Notes: generated by a model from the sequence alone, not told the origin. 44,678 nucleotides of DNA from Nitrospinaceae bacterium (GCA_029261655.1 JAJDAY010000014.1:1-44678); one strand, 5' to 3'. Positions 6,850-15,405 are shown, numbered from the stretch's first letter. A program made the numbers and translations.

Positions 6850-7881
6850 TTATCGGTGTTCCCTTTGACCGGGATCAGAACGGGCATCTTGGGTTCCATC
6901 ACTCAAACCGACGCAGGCGAGAAAGCGCATGATGCGTTCCAGGTGGCGCTCGGTATTGCCAAAAGGAATTTGGAAATGATCTTCCGTTTTAAGGCTCACC
7001 TCATCCCCCCTGCGGATCAAGTTGTACGCCAGGGACGCCGCTGACGAGACTCTTTTTTCAAGGACGGAGTCCTGCACCTGTCGATTGGTTTGCGCGTCAG
7101 TAAGATTTAAAAAAAGTGTGTAACTTTGGTGGCTACTGCCACGAGTTTCTTTCACTCTGAGGCTGCCCGTTTTGGCGGAAGATTTCCAATGCACGGCGTT
7201 CACCGGATCGCCTTCGCAATACTCTCTGAGTGTCATGATTTCATCGCCTTGATGAAGGACAATCCCCTGTTCTTCTGCCGAAGAATCCGGCATGAACGGT
7301 ATTTCCACCGGCTGGATAAAAGGAAATACGAGGGTCTCATCCGCCATCGGTAAAAACTTAATTTTACAAAAAAATCCGAATGGAAAACGGGTGGATACTT
7401 GAAACCCCCTGATTTTCAGAGGACCTCTTTTTTCGGCTTTCACCAGTAGATTGGTTTCTTCAATCTTTTCAGGCAACATGTGGAAGAGATAGATGTCGGA
7501 ATTTTCAGCCAGCGGTAAAGAATCAACTGGAATCAGGGTGATTCGCAGGCAATAGGAAGATAAGTATTTTTTCCCATTGGTGATTTTTAGGCGAACTGAA
7601 AAAGGGTCTCCCGCGTAGACGGTGGGGGGGAGGGTGCTTGTAACGGTTATTTTTTTGAGAGCCAGTTCTGACAGAATCCCCGAAACCACCAGCAAGCTCA
7701 AGCACATGGCCAGGACGAGAAACAGCAGGTTGCTTCCTGTGAAAATCGCACCCACTCCGACCGCAAAAATGAGAATAATAAATCCCGCGCCTTCCCTGGT
7801 TATTTGCAGGGACTGGTTGCGTGTCCTGATCGTGTAGACCGGTTTTGGCAGGGTTGGAAGTTTTTGGGAATGAGACATCAT
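6850..7881 (-). CDS. DUF58 domain protein (MoxR-associated)
   Basis: A 343-residue protein with two adjacent N-terminal transmembrane helices (about residues 33-70: FIILIFAVGVGAIFTG, LLFLVLAMCLSLLVVS), a beta-rich middle and the DUF58 signature LREYCEGDPVNAVHWKSSA (about 225-245), followed by LRVKE. DUF58 proteins are von Willebrand A-like and are nearly always paired with a MoxR ATPase, as here: the ATPase gene ends 25 bases upstream. The pair is thought to act in assembly or maturation of other protein complexes, often envelope-linked, but the client here is unknown; no separate VWA or transglutaminase gene follows. It is the last gene of the operon. Confidence 0.88.
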   Translation of the reverse strand: MMSHSQKLPTLPKPVYTIRTRNQSLQITREGAGFIILIFAVGVGAIFTGSNLLFLVLAMCLSLLVVSGILSELALKKITVTSTLPPTVYAGDPFSVRLKITNGKKYLSSYCLRITLIPVDSLPLAENSDIYLFHMLPEKIEETNLLVKAEKRGPLKIRGFQVSTRFPFGFFCKIKFLPMADETLVFPFIQPVEIPFMPDSSAEEQGIVLHQGDEIMTLREYCEGDPVNAVHWKSSAKTGSLRVKETRGSSHQSYTLFLNLTDAQTNRQVQDSVLEKRVSSAASLAYNLIRRGDEVSLKTEDHFQIPFGNTERHLERIMRFLACVGLSDGTQDARSDPGQREHR

Positions 7882-7906
7882 TTTTCATCGCTCCAAAGAA
7901 GCTCCG

Positions 7907-8851
7907 TCAAACCGGTATTTCTATGGTATCCAGAATGTTGGAAATGATGGCCGCTGTGTCCCGCGCGCGTTGGCTGGGTTGGCGGTGGTGCGATTTTGGA
8001 ATGACACGGTGGGCCAATACCGGGAGTGCCAGTTCTTTGATATCGTCGGGAATGCAGTAATCGCGTCCGTGAAATAAAGCCGAGGCTCTCGCCGCCTTTT
8101 GCAGAATCAAACCACCGCGTGGGCTCACCCCCAGTTCAAGGTGGTCGGTATTTCGTGTTTCGGTGATGACGCTCAAAATATAATCGACCAGAACAGGTTC
8201 TATTTTTACCGCCTCGACCTGCCGTTGCAGGCTCAATAAATCCTCCCTGGAAAGAACCGGCGCAAGGTCCGCAGGGTTCATACGTGAAGGATCGCGGGTG
8301 AGGAGCCGGTGCTCGTCTTCGATGGAAGGGTAGCCCATCGAAATGAACATCATGAAACGGTCCAGTTGGGACTCGGGCAATGGATAGGCCCCGTAGCTTT
8401 CGGTCGGGTTTTGCGTCGCGATGACCATGAACGGATCGTCCAGGGAATAGGTGGTGTTATCCACGGACACCTGTTTTTCATTCATTGCCTCCAGAAGGGC
8501 GCTTTGGGTGCGGGGGGTGGAACGATTGATTTCGTCGGCCAAAACAATATTAGAAAATAAGGGTCCTTTTTGAAAATGGAAGCGTTTTTCCTCCTGATCG
8601 TAAATAGAAACTCCCGTGATGTCGGAGGGCAGGATGTCGTTGGTGAATTGTATTCTGCGAAAGTCCAGATCGAGAGATTTTGCCAGCGCCTTGGCGAGGG
8701 ATGTTTTACCCACTCCCGGCACGTCTTCGATCAACAAATGTCCCTGGGCCATGAGAGCGATAATAGCGAACTTCACGGCATCCGGTTTGCCAAAAACAAC
8801 CCTTTCAATATTTCTGGATAAGCGGGCGATGGTTTCCTGAACGGACTTCAT
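7907..8851 (-). CDS. MoxR-family AAA+ ATPase
   Basis: A 314-residue single-domain AAA+ protein of the MoxR group. Walker A is GVPGVGKTSLAKA and Walker B is IVLADEINR, followed by the sensor region TPRTQSALLEAM and VIATQNPTE. The later GVSPRGGLILQKAARA carries the sensor-2 arginine and CIPDDIKELALPVLAHR is the lid. Length and motifs are complete. MoxR ATPases act as chaperone-like remodelling enzymes for partner complexes, typically with a DUF58/VWA protein encoded next door, as here. Its ATG overlaps the stop of the uracil-DNA glycosylase by 4 bases, indicating translational coupling. Confidence 0.93.
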   Translation of the reverse strand: MKSVQETIARLSRNIERVVFGKPDAVKFAIIALMAQGHLLIEDVPGVGKTSLAKALAKSLDLDFRRIQFTNDILPSDITGVSIYDQEEKRFHFQKGPLFSNIVLADEINRSTPRTQSALLEAMNEKQVSVDNTTYSLDDPFMVIATQNPTESYGAYPLPESQLDRFMMFISMGYPSIEDEHRLLTRDPSRMNPADLAPVLSREDLLSLQRQVEAVKIEPVLVDYILSVITETRNTDHLELGVSPRGGLILQKAARASALFHGRDYCIPDDIKELALPVLAHRVIPKSHHRQPSQRARDTAAIISNILDTIEIPV

Positions 8852-9573
8852 TTTTTTAAAACCTCCAGGACTTTTTTCATGTCCTCATGCACGGCTTTTC
8901 GGTTTTCCACGGTGTAAAAACGCAACAGGTAAGCGGGGTGAAAGGTGAGCATCAGTTTGATTCCCTCAAACTCGTGCCAGGTTCCCCGTTCTTTGGTTAT
9001 GGGGACACTGCGTCCGAGAAGCGTGGACGAGGCGGGTTTGCCGAGAGCGACTATGACCTTTGGGCGAATCACTTCTAATTGTTTCAGCAGGAAAGGTTTG
9101 CAGGCTTCTATTTCCTCGGCTTCCGGGTCGCGGTTGCCGGGTGGCCGACATTTGACGATGTTGCAGATATAGGTGTCCTGCTCTCGGTTCAAGCCCATTC
9201 CCTTTTCAATGATTTCCGTGAGTTTTTTTCCCGCCCGGCCAACAAAAGGGAAACCCTGCTCGTCCTCATCTTTTCCGGGGCCTTCGCCAACAAAAACCAG
9301 GTCGGCGTTTGGGTTGCCCGAACCGAAGACGATTTTATTTCTTCCCTCGCTCAATTTGCAACGGGTGCAGTCGCCCAGTTCTTCCTGAACGGCCTGTAAA
9401 AGAGCAGGCTTGTTCTGAGTTGAGGAGGAGATAGTTTTCTTGCCGGTCTTTTTTGATGCGCCCAATTGCAACTCCACTTGTTGAGGAATTTCAGTGTATC
9501 CGTAGTCTTGCAGGAAAAGCAGGTAATTTTTTAATTCCCGCAACTTGTCAGATCTTTTGGGTGAAGGGTTCAT
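8848..9573 (-). CDS. Family 4 uracil-DNA glycosylase (iron-sulfur type)
   Basis: Removes uracil from DNA to start base-excision repair. The conserved core is complete: CTRCKLSEGR (first two Fe-S cysteines), FVGEGPGKDEDEQGFPFVG (uracil-binding and catalytic loop), NIVKCRPPGNRDP and IEACKPFL (the remaining two cysteines) and TFHPAYLLR (the DNA-intercalating region). Length (241 residues) is slightly above the usual 200-220 because of a lysine-rich N-terminal extension (about 1-70). The ATG at 9573 was preferred over an upstream TTG at 9591; neither has a strong ribosome site. First gene of the operon with moxR and DUF58, an unusual partner. Confidence 0.92.
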   Translation of the reverse strand: MNPSPKRSDKLRELKNYLLFLQDYGYTEIPQQVELQLGASKKTGKKTISSSTQNKPALLQAVQEELGDCTRCKLSEGRNKIVFGSGNPNADLVFVGEGPGKDEDEQGFPFVGRAGKKLTEIIEKGMGLNREQDTYICNIVKCRPPGNRDPEAEEIEACKPFLLKQLEVIRPKVIVALGKPASSTLLGRSVPITKERGTWHEFEGIKLMLTFHPAYLLRFYTVENRKAVHEDMKKVLEVLKK

Positions 9574-9713
9574 GACCCGAAAGGATAGCAAATGGACCCG
9601 GCCAAAACAATAGGGGCAGGTTGTGAAATAGATATAACCTATTGATTATAATGGTATTAAATCAGAAATCGTTTTTTTACAAGGGTTCCCCTCGTGTTTC
9701 GAGCCATTTTTTC

Positions 9714-9742
9714 TTGATACCACTTTAATTCTTGGATAGTAT
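9714..9742 (+). promoter_or_regulatory. Sigma-70 promoter candidate for the envelope operon
   Basis: TTGATA (9714-9719), a 17-base spacer and TAGTAT (9737-9742), one and two mismatches from consensus. The first gene starts 33 bases after the -10 element. Confidence 0.5.
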
Positions 9743-9755
9743 GATTTAGATCACA
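9740..9755 (+). promoter_or_regulatory. CRP/FNR-family-like half-palindrome
   Basis: TATGA-N6-TCACA fits the TGTGA-N6-TCACA pattern at 9 of 10 positions. It overlaps the proposed -10 element and start site, a position that would suit repression. Short sites like this arise by chance. Confidence 0.25.
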
Positions 9756-9774
9756 TTTCTTATAATTTTTGTTT

Positions 9775-10197
9775 ATGTCACTGATTGTGAAAAAGCCGAC
9801 ACGCATTTTTATTTTTTTAGCGCTGATCCTCATGGCTTGGGTTTCAGGAGCCGATGCTTCGACTTCTCATCACCATCATGAGGGAGTTTCCAGTTCCCCC
9901 TTTCAGGGTGAGTTGAAAAGTCATTCCCAGCATTGTCAGTTGAATAAGCACTACAGTAAGACCTGTCCGCATACCCGCACCCAAAGTAATTCACTGGAAA
10001 TGCGTCTGGCCGCGGATTGTGGCGGCAACCCCAATACCGCGGTTCCGACCGTCTCTAACCCCGGTTCAAGTCATTTATTATTTTCAGCGAACTTTTTTTC
10101 ACCTGTTTTAAAAGGTGATGAAATTATTTTTATTTCCTCAGATTTATTTCAACACTTCTTTCCCGATCCAATGGATCATCCCCCCAGAGTTTCCTAG
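9775..10197 (+). CDS. Secreted His/Cys-rich protein, putative metal binding
   Basis: A 140-residue protein with a signal peptide (MSLIVKKPTR then a hydrophobic stretch to about residue 26). The mature N-terminus opens with four consecutive histidines (32-35). A Cys/His cluster follows: Cys54 with His59 (CQLNKHYS), Cys64-Pro-His66 and Cys82-Gly-Gly. The same sort of spaced Cys/His signature precedes the barrel gene downstream, whose N-terminus also has a Cys cluster, so both may handle a metal or haem in the periplasm. The C-terminal half is hydrophobic and aromatic. No family name is recognised; the metal role is inferred from composition. The start is the ATG; an upstream TTG at 9769 is less likely. 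No clear ribosome site is seen. Confidence 0.7.
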   Translation: MSLIVKKPTRIFIFLALILMAWVSGADASTSHHHHEGVSSSPFQGELKSHSQHCQLNKHYSKTCPHTRTQSNSLEMRLAADCGGNPNTAVPTVSNPGSSHLLFSANFFSPVLKGDEIIFISSDLFQHFFPDPMDHPPRVS

Positions 10198-10231
10198 TCT
10201 ATTTTTCCGTCTGATTATCAATACCTGTGAT

Positions 10232-10263
10232 GCCGTTTGATTTGCGGTTTCAGAGCAAACGGC
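10232..10263. promoter_or_regulatory. Inverted repeat between operon genes
   Basis: GCCGTTTG (10232-10239) and CAAACGGC (10256-10263) form a perfect 8-base inverted repeat with a 16-base spacer, in the 134-base gap before the barrel gene. It could be an operator or an RNA stem; there is no T run, so it is not a terminator. Confidence 0.35.
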
Positions 10264-10331
10264 CCTGTTGCAGGAAACTCCGAATGAAATGAATGAAGCT
10301 GTGTGCTTTCGTTCGATCCAAAGGAACCGCC

Positions 10332-11495
10332 ATGTTAAAAAAGAATTTGTTGTCACTGTTTATTGTAAATGTTTTTCTGCTGATTTTTGTGCCTTTGTCC
10401 CAGGCGTTTGTGGGTCTGTGCTGCGCCCACTGCGGCGGTAACATGCCGCTCAATATTCCTGGCGGTGGTATTCCTGAAACGCATGAGTTTCGTTTCAAGT
10501 TAAGCCAGATGTACATGGAAATGGGGCCTCTTAGAGATGGCACAAGCGATCTCGACACCTCCAACCTTCTTGGAGTTCCAAATAACTCCACATTGTTTGC
10601 GGCGGTGCCGGAGGAAATGCGGACCTACATGACGATGGGTTCTGTCGCTTACTCATTCACGGATAACCTTGCGGGAATGGCGATGCTCGGTTATGTCCGA
10701 AATGAAATGGATATGAAGTTTAACGCCGCGCTCACGACCGCCGCCGGCGGGACGAACGGCTTCACCATGTTTTCTCATGGAATCACCGATCTCACGCTTC
10801 TGGGCAAGTACCGGCTTTATCACGATGATAATCTGGCTCCCACCAAACAGGCATCGATGATATTTGGACTTTCCCTGCCGACAGGAAGCATTGACAAGCA
10901 ATTTTCCCGTAATCCGGTTCCCGGCCAGAACGGGACCATTCTTCCATTCAGAATGCAGACCGGAAGCGGGACCGTGGACCCGATCCTTGGATTGACTCTT
11001 CAGGCTTCCAGCGACCCCTGGTGGTACGGGTTGAACTTCAAGTGGGAAGGGCATGTTTACGATAACGACCAGGGATACCACCGCGGTCAGGAACTTCGTT
11101 ACGACGCGTATTTAATGCGGCAGGTTCATCCCAAAGCGGTACTGCTTGCAGAAATGAATTACTGGTATGAAGGGAAATACAGCGACGAGCCCTTCGACCA
11201 ACGTGTCAATGGAGAAGGCCATCTTGGGTTCAATCCGAATAATGCTTTTATCAGTCCGTTAAACGATCCGAATAATTACGGCGGCCACCAGCTTGCGGTC
11301 AGTTTTGGTTTTCAGTTCCAGCCAATTCCTTTGCATATCATCGAATTGATCGCGACGATGCCGATTTATCAGGACTTGAATGGCCCGCAATTGCGACAGG
11401 ATTACATGATTCAGGCGACTTACTATGTGGAACTCCCAACCAAGAAAAGCCGTCGCTATAAGGGTTTCAAACCGCCCAAAGAGTTGGGGTTTTAG
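10332..11495 (+). CDS. Outer-membrane beta-barrel protein (phenol-degradation MetA-like family)
   Basis: The ATG at 10332 has an AAGGA site 7 bases upstream and gives a clean signal peptide ending near SQA25. The mature protein opens with an unusual Cys cluster, Cys30-Cys31-x-x-Cys34 within LCCAHCGGNMPLN, before the barrel begins. The rest is alternating strands rich in Tyr/Trp and Gly (YMTMGSVAYSFTDNLAGMAM, GITDLTLLGKYRLY, SMIFGLSLPTG, PWWYGLNFKWEG) and ends in a strand with a terminal aromatic. It fits the transporter-like outer-membrane family often called MetA-pathway phenol degradation proteins, whose substrates are mostly unknown. At 387 residues it is complete. The cytochrome gene follows one base after its stop. 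Confidence 0.8.
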   Translation: MLKKNLLSLFIVNVFLLIFVPLSQAFVGLCCAHCGGNMPLNIPGGGIPETHEFRFKLSQMYMEMGPLRDGTSDLDTSNLLGVPNNSTLFAAVPEEMRTYMTMGSVAYSFTDNLAGMAMLGYVRNEMDMKFNAALTTAAGGTNGFTMFSHGITDLTLLGKYRLYHDDNLAPTKQASMIFGLSLPTGSIDKQFSRNPVPGQNGTILPFRMQTGSGTVDPILGLTLQASSDPWWYGLNFKWEGHVYDNDQGYHRGQELRYDAYLMRQVHPKAVLLAEMNYWYEGKYSDEPFDQRVNGEGHLGFNPNNAFISPLNDPNNYGGHQLAVSFGFQFQPIPLHIIELIATMPIYQDLNGPQLRQDYMIQATYYVELPTKKSRRYKGFKPPKELGF

Positions 11496-11496
11496 G

Positions 11497-11784
11497 ATGA
11501 ATTTTGGTTTCAAGCACATCCCGTATTGGGTTGCACTGTTAATGACCTCCACCATGATGGCCTGTGGTGGGGGACAACTCCCGGAAGCCGGAACGCCGGA
11601 TGTCGATCTGTATCTGAAAAAGTGTACGGCTTGCCATTCCTGGCCGCACCCGGCGCGACATACCAAAGAGGAGTGGGATCATTACCTTGCTTTGATGGAA
11701 TGGCATATGGAAAAAAAGGAAATCCCGTTTTCCGCCGAGGAAAAGCAGGTCATAAAGGGCTATCTATATCGCAACGCCAGATAG
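11497..11784 (+). CDS. Small monohaem c-type cytochrome lipoprotein
   Basis: The ATG at 11497 starts right after the barrel gene's stop; longer in-frame starts would overlap it heavily. The signal sequence ends in lipobox MMAC with Cys23 lipidated, so the protein is membrane anchored. A single haem-binding site CTACH lies at 43-47. Several downstream methionines (YLALMEWHM) could supply the sixth iron ligand. At 95 residues it is a minimal cytochrome. Position between an outer-membrane barrel and a TlpA-like thioredoxin suggests electron transfer at the envelope, with TlpA possibly helping haem-site thiol reduction; that link is inference. Confidence 0.85.
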   Translation: MNFGFKHIPYWVALLMTSTMMACGGGQLPEAGTPDVDLYLKKCTACHSWPHPARHTKEEWDHYLALMEWHMEKKEIPFSAEEKQVIKGYLYRNAR

Positions 11785-11794
11785 GAGAACCGAC

Positions 11795-12340
11795 ATGCGC
11801 AACTTGCTTGAATCCATCATTTTGATGGCCGCGTTATTTCTGGGGCCTTTTGGGACCTCTGTTTGGGCCGTTCAGCAGTCTTTTGAAAATATGGGCATCA
11901 CTAAGCCCCGAACTGAAAAGCCCGCCCCTGACTTTTCCCTTCAGGATATCAAAGGGAATAAAGTCAGTTTGGAAGACTTTCGCGGCAAATCCATTCTGTT
12001 GAATTTCTGGGCAACCTGGTGTGAAGCCTGCAAAGAGGAAATGCCTTCCATGCAAAGGCTTTATGAGAGGCTTTCCGGTCAAGGCGTTGAGGTGGTCGCC
12101 ATCTCCATTGACCGCCGGAATTTTGACCGCATCAAAGAGTATGCGGAACAATATAAACTGACTTTTCCGATACTGTGGGATCCTGATCAGAAGGTTAGAA
12201 AGCATTATTATATAATGGGTCTCCCCACCACCTACCTGATCGGCCCCGAAGGAAAACTGAGAGGCTATGCGTCGGGAGCCAGGGTGTGGGACAGCCCCGA
12301 CTCCATTCAGGCACTGACCTCTCTGAAGGAAAAAATGTGA
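11795..12340 (+). CDS. TlpA/ResA-like thiol-disulfide oxidoreductase
   Basis: A 181-residue exported thioredoxin-fold protein. A signal peptide covers about residues 1-25. The redoxin domain follows: APDFSLQDIKGNKVSLEDF, active site WCEACK with Cys76 and Cys79, and the cis-proline loop GLPTTYLIGPEGK. In the family such proteins reduce disulfides in the periplasm, commonly the CXXCH cysteines of apocytochromes before haem attachment, or copper-site cysteines. The cytochrome gene 10 bases upstream fits the first role. The AGGAG ribosome site is good. The C-terminus overlaps the next gene by 4 bases. Confidence 0.92.
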   Translation: MRNLLESIILMAALFLGPFGTSVWAVQQSFENMGITKPRTEKPAPDFSLQDIKGNKVSLEDFRGKSILLNFWATWCEACKEEMPSMQRLYERLSGQGVEVVAISIDRRNFDRIKEYAEQYKLTFPILWDPDQKVRKHYYIMGLPTTYLIGPEGKLRGYASGARVWDSPDSIQALTSLKEKM

Positions 12341-13113
12341 CTGAAAGTAAGCTCCGGTTGTGGCTCTTTCTTACGGTGTTCCTTTTATTGCCGATTTTGC
12401 AAGCGCCGGCCTATTGCATCGAGAGCGCCGGGGAGCTGGTGAAGGATCTGGACGCGCATTATTATTACCCCCAGAAACAGGGTCTTAAAAAACTTTCCGT
12501 GCGGATGGAATGGGAACAGCTCGATGTCATCACCGATAGCGGTCTCTACCTGAAAAACCCTTCCTTTAAATTCTTATGGCAAAAGAGCCCGACGGGTTCG
12601 AAAAGTGTTTTCAAATTGGCGGATGGGTCCAGCGAAGTTTCTGAAGAACGACGGCAGGAACTAATGAGCATGCTGGAGAATTACAAAGAGGTTGTGATTC
12701 CTGAAACCCTTGAAGAAAAAATGGCGGGTTATGAGGGCCAGGTAAAAGAAGCGCAGAAAAAAAGCCGGTTGATTGAGTTTGATTCCCTGAACGCGGGTGC
12801 AGGCATCAAAAAATACGGTTTGGTGGTGGACCTTGCGCAGAAAAACGTCAGGAAATTTAGAATGGAGCGTAAAGCCGCGCCGTTTAATATTGTGAGCGAT
12901 GTTCGATACACCCGCCAGGACGACAAGTGGCTGGTCGCGGAAATTCGGACAAATTTCAGGGTCGGTGCAATGAAATACCGGGAAACGACGGAGTATGTTT
13001 ACCGGCGCGCGGGAAAATTCTGGCTCGTAGGTAAAATGAGCCAGACTCTGAAAATGGATGCCCGAATCCTCCAGTCCTTTATCTTCCGATTCCGCGATTA
13101 TAAGATCAATTGA
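12337..13113 (+). CDS. Secreted protein of unknown function, LolA-like layout
   Basis: The GTG start overlaps the TlpA stop (GTGA) with a GAAGGA site upstream, so it belongs to the same operon. The 258-residue protein has a signal peptide (to about residue 28, PAYCIES) and no further transmembrane segment. The mature part is made of alternating strands and charged loops (VRMEWEQLDVITDSGLYL, KKYGLVVDLAQKNVRKFRM, ETTEYVYRRAGKFWLVGKM), a layout reminiscent of outer-membrane lipoprotein-sorting (LolA-like) proteins that hold lipid in a half barrel. No catalytic motif is visible. Assignment is by general pattern only. It is the last gene of the five-gene operon. Confidence 0.65.
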   Translation: MTESKLRLWLFLTVFLLLPILQAPAYCIESAGELVKDLDAHYYYPQKQGLKKLSVRMEWEQLDVITDSGLYLKNPSFKFLWQKSPTGSKSVFKLADGSSEVSEERRQELMSMLENYKEVVIPETLEEKMAGYEGQVKEAQKKSRLIEFDSLNAGAGIKKYGLVVDLAQKNVRKFRMERKAAPFNIVSDVRYTRQDDKWLVAEIRTNFRVGAMKYRETTEYVYRRAGKFWLVGKMSQTLKMDARILQSFIFRFRDYKIN

Positions 13114-13246
13114 ACTAGTTTTTCACGTACCTGCGTAGAATCCAGGGAGATATCCATCTGGTTTATAAATTTACCTAGAAGGAAAAGGTAATCTATAAAT
13201 AATTGAAAAAAAACGACTTACAGTCCCATATTTCAAATATTTCCGA

Positions 13247-13276
13247 TTGTATCTGATGGGGTCTTTGGTTTATAAT
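13247..13276 (+). promoter_or_regulatory. Sigma-70 promoter candidate
   Basis: TTGTAT (13247-13252), an 18-base spacer and a perfect TATAAT (13271-13276), 38 bases before the coiled-coil gene at 13315. Confidence 0.6.
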
Positions 13277-13314
13277 CAGTGCATTAAATATTCTTACTTT
13301 GGTGGAGGAAGAGT

Positions 13315-13629
13315 ATGTCAGGTTTAAAGAGCGCGTGGGAGCTCAGTCTTGAAAAATCCGAACAATTGGTTCCAGAGCTCAAAGGCAAGAAAAAGCTGAA
13401 TGAGCAAGCGAAAAAGGAAATCAATAAAATCCGCAAGGAGTACCAGGCAAAAATTGCGGATAAGGATGTGACCGTTCAGGACCGTTTGAATAAATTGTCG
13501 CAGAGAACGCCACCGGAGGAGATGGGATCGGTGGCCGAAGAGTTGATGCGTCAATTTGGCGATGATAAAAAGGCGCTGGAAGAGCAGATGGAAGGCGAGA
13601 TAGAAGCTGTCCGCCAACGCTCTGGCTGA
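13315..13629 (+). CDS. Small charged coiled-coil protein, unknown
   Basis: A 104-residue soluble protein with a very good ribosome site (GGTGGAGGAAGAG) and a sigma-70 promoter directly upstream. It has no signal peptide and almost no aromatic residues. It is built of charged helices (KGKKKLNEQAKKEINKIRKEY, then EELMRQFGDDKKALEEQMEG), likely a coiled coil or helical hairpin. No family is recognised. Strong promoter and ribosome signals suggest good expression. It precedes argS by 111 bases. Confidence 0.75.
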   Translation: MSGLKSAWELSLEKSEQLVPELKGKKKLNEQAKKEINKIRKEYQAKIADKDVTVQDRLNKLSQRTPPEEMGSVAEELMRQFGDDKKALEEQMEGEIEAVRQRSG

Positions 13630-13740
13630 TTGACCTGAACAACCCTGACCCTTAATTCCATAAAGTAAAAATAATTCTAAACGTCGGTTCTGGCCGTCTG
13701 GCGCTATTTCTTTTCTGAAAACCGGAAAAACTGTATTTGT

Positions 13741-15405
13741 ATGAATCACGTCATTGAACAATTAGTTCTTTCTGCCCTCCACAAAGCTAAAAATAATGGC
13801 GATCTTGAAATTGCAGAAGAGCCTGAGATCGTCATTGAAAAACCCAAAGACCCTAAGCTGGGTGATTTCTCCACGAATTTAGCGATGACCCTTGCCAGGC
13901 CCGAACGAAAAAATCCGCGAGTCATCGCAGAGGTGATCTGCAAATACCTTAAAAACGGCGGCGGTCAGGTGGAGCGGGTTGAAATGGCCGGTCCGGGATT
14001 CATCAACCTGAAAATGACCCAGTCCTTTTTTATCAGCAGGCTCCTCAAAGTCGCGGAGTCGGGCGATGATTTTGGTTGCTCGACGGTGGGAAAAGGGCAA
14101 AAGGTTCTGGTGGAATATGTGAGCGCCAACCCGACGGGTCCACTCCATGTGGGGCATGGCAGGGGAGCGGCGGTTGGAAATACCCTGTGTAATATCCTTA
14201 AGAAAGCCGGGTTCGATATCAAGTCCGAATATTACGTCAACGACGTGGGCAACCAGATGAATATTCTGGGTCGGTCCACCTGGTTGCGCTATCAGGAGAT
14301 TCTGCACAAAACGGTGGAGTTTCCCAAGGATCATTATCAGGGCGACTATATCAAAGACATTGCCCAGGAAATAATCGACCGGCACGGTGAAGAATATCTG
14401 AAAAAATCGGAGGATGAGGCACTGCCTTTTTTCCGGCAATACGCGGCCCAATGGGTTCTGGAAGGGATCAAAACCGACCTCAAAGAATTTCGTGTGGAGT
14501 TCGACGGCTGGTTCAGTGAAAAGACCCTTTACGAGGATGACTCGGTTGACAACGCTTTGGGCTGGTTACGCGAAAAAGGATTTGTGTATGAAAAAGATGG
14601 GGCTGTATGGCTGAAATCGTCGGCTTTTCAGGACGAGAAGGACCGGGTGATCGTCAAGCAAAATGGCGATCAGACGTATTTTTGTTCGGACATTGCTTAC
14701 CACCAAAACAAGGTCAATCGTGGATTTGAAAGCCTGGTCGATCTTTTTGGCGCCGATCATCACGGCTATGTGCCCAGAATGCAGGCGGTGATGCAGGCTC
14801 TTGGCTATGACCGCGACGTATTCAAGGCGCTCCTGGTGCAGTTCGTTTCATTGAAACGCGGCGAAGAGAAAGTCTCCATGTCCACCCGTTCAGGTGAGTT
14901 CGTGACCCTCAAGGAAGTGGTGGACGAAGTCGGCGTCGACGCAACACGCTATTTTTTCCTTTCCAAAAGTTCGGACAGCCATCTGGATTTCGATCTGGAA
15001 TTAGCGAAAAAGGAGACCCCGGAGAATCCGGTTTTTTATATTCAGTATGCTCACGCCCGCATTTGCAACGTGTTTCTCAAGGCGCAAAACCAGGGGATCG
15101 CGGTTCCAGGAGTCGCAGAAGTGGACCTGACACCGCTGGTTGAGGAGGAGGAATTTGCCCTCATTAAAAATATTCTGGCGTTTCCAGAAATGATCGAAAA
15201 AAGCGCGCAGACGAAAGAAGTGCATCGCATTTCCCATTACCTGCACGATCTGGTGGCGAAGTTTCATAGTTACTATAATAAACATCGAGTTGTCACTGAA
15301 AATCAACCGTTGACCCTTGCGAGATTGTTTCTTTTGCACTGTTTGCAGATCACCATCCGCAATGGGTTGACTGTCATGGGCATTTCAGCGCCGGAGAAAA
15401 TGTGA
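13741..15405 (+). CDS. argS: Arginyl-tRNA synthetase
   Basis: Class I synthetase charging tRNA-Arg with arginine. The N-terminal tRNA-binding domain is visible (about 1-110, with KLGDFSTNLAM). The HIGH signature is in ANPTGPLHVGHGRGAAVGN (about 125-143) and the KMSKS-equivalent is EEKVSMSTRSG (about 378-388). After DATRYFFLSKSSDSHLDFD comes the DALR anticodon-binding helical domain (YIQYAHARICNVF to the C-terminus, where NGLTVMGISAPEKM is the usual ending). At 554 residues it is full length. No ribosome site is obvious before the ATG. Confidence 0.97.
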   Translation: MNHVIEQLVLSALHKAKNNGDLEIAEEPEIVIEKPKDPKLGDFSTNLAMTLARPERKNPRVIAEVICKYLKNGGGQVERVEMAGPGFINLKMTQSFFISRLLKVAESGDDFGCSTVGKGQKVLVEYVSANPTGPLHVGHGRGAAVGNTLCNILKKAGFDIKSEYYVNDVGNQMNILGRSTWLRYQEILHKTVEFPKDHYQGDYIKDIAQEIIDRHGEEYLKKSEDEALPFFRQYAAQWVLEGIKTDLKEFRVEFDGWFSEKTLYEDDSVDNALGWLREKGFVYEKDGAVWLKSSAFQDEKDRVIVKQNGDQTYFCSDIAYHQNKVNRGFESLVDLFGADHHGYVPRMQAVMQALGYDRDVFKALLVQFVSLKRGEEKVSMSTRSGEFVTLKEVVDEVGVDATRYFFLSKSSDSHLDFDLELAKKETPENPVFYIQYAHARICNVFLKAQNQGIAVPGVAEVDLTPLVEEEEFALIKNILAFPEMIEKSAQTKEVHRISHYLHDLVAKFHSYYNKHRVVTENQPLTLARLFLLHCLQITIRNGLTVMGISAPEKM

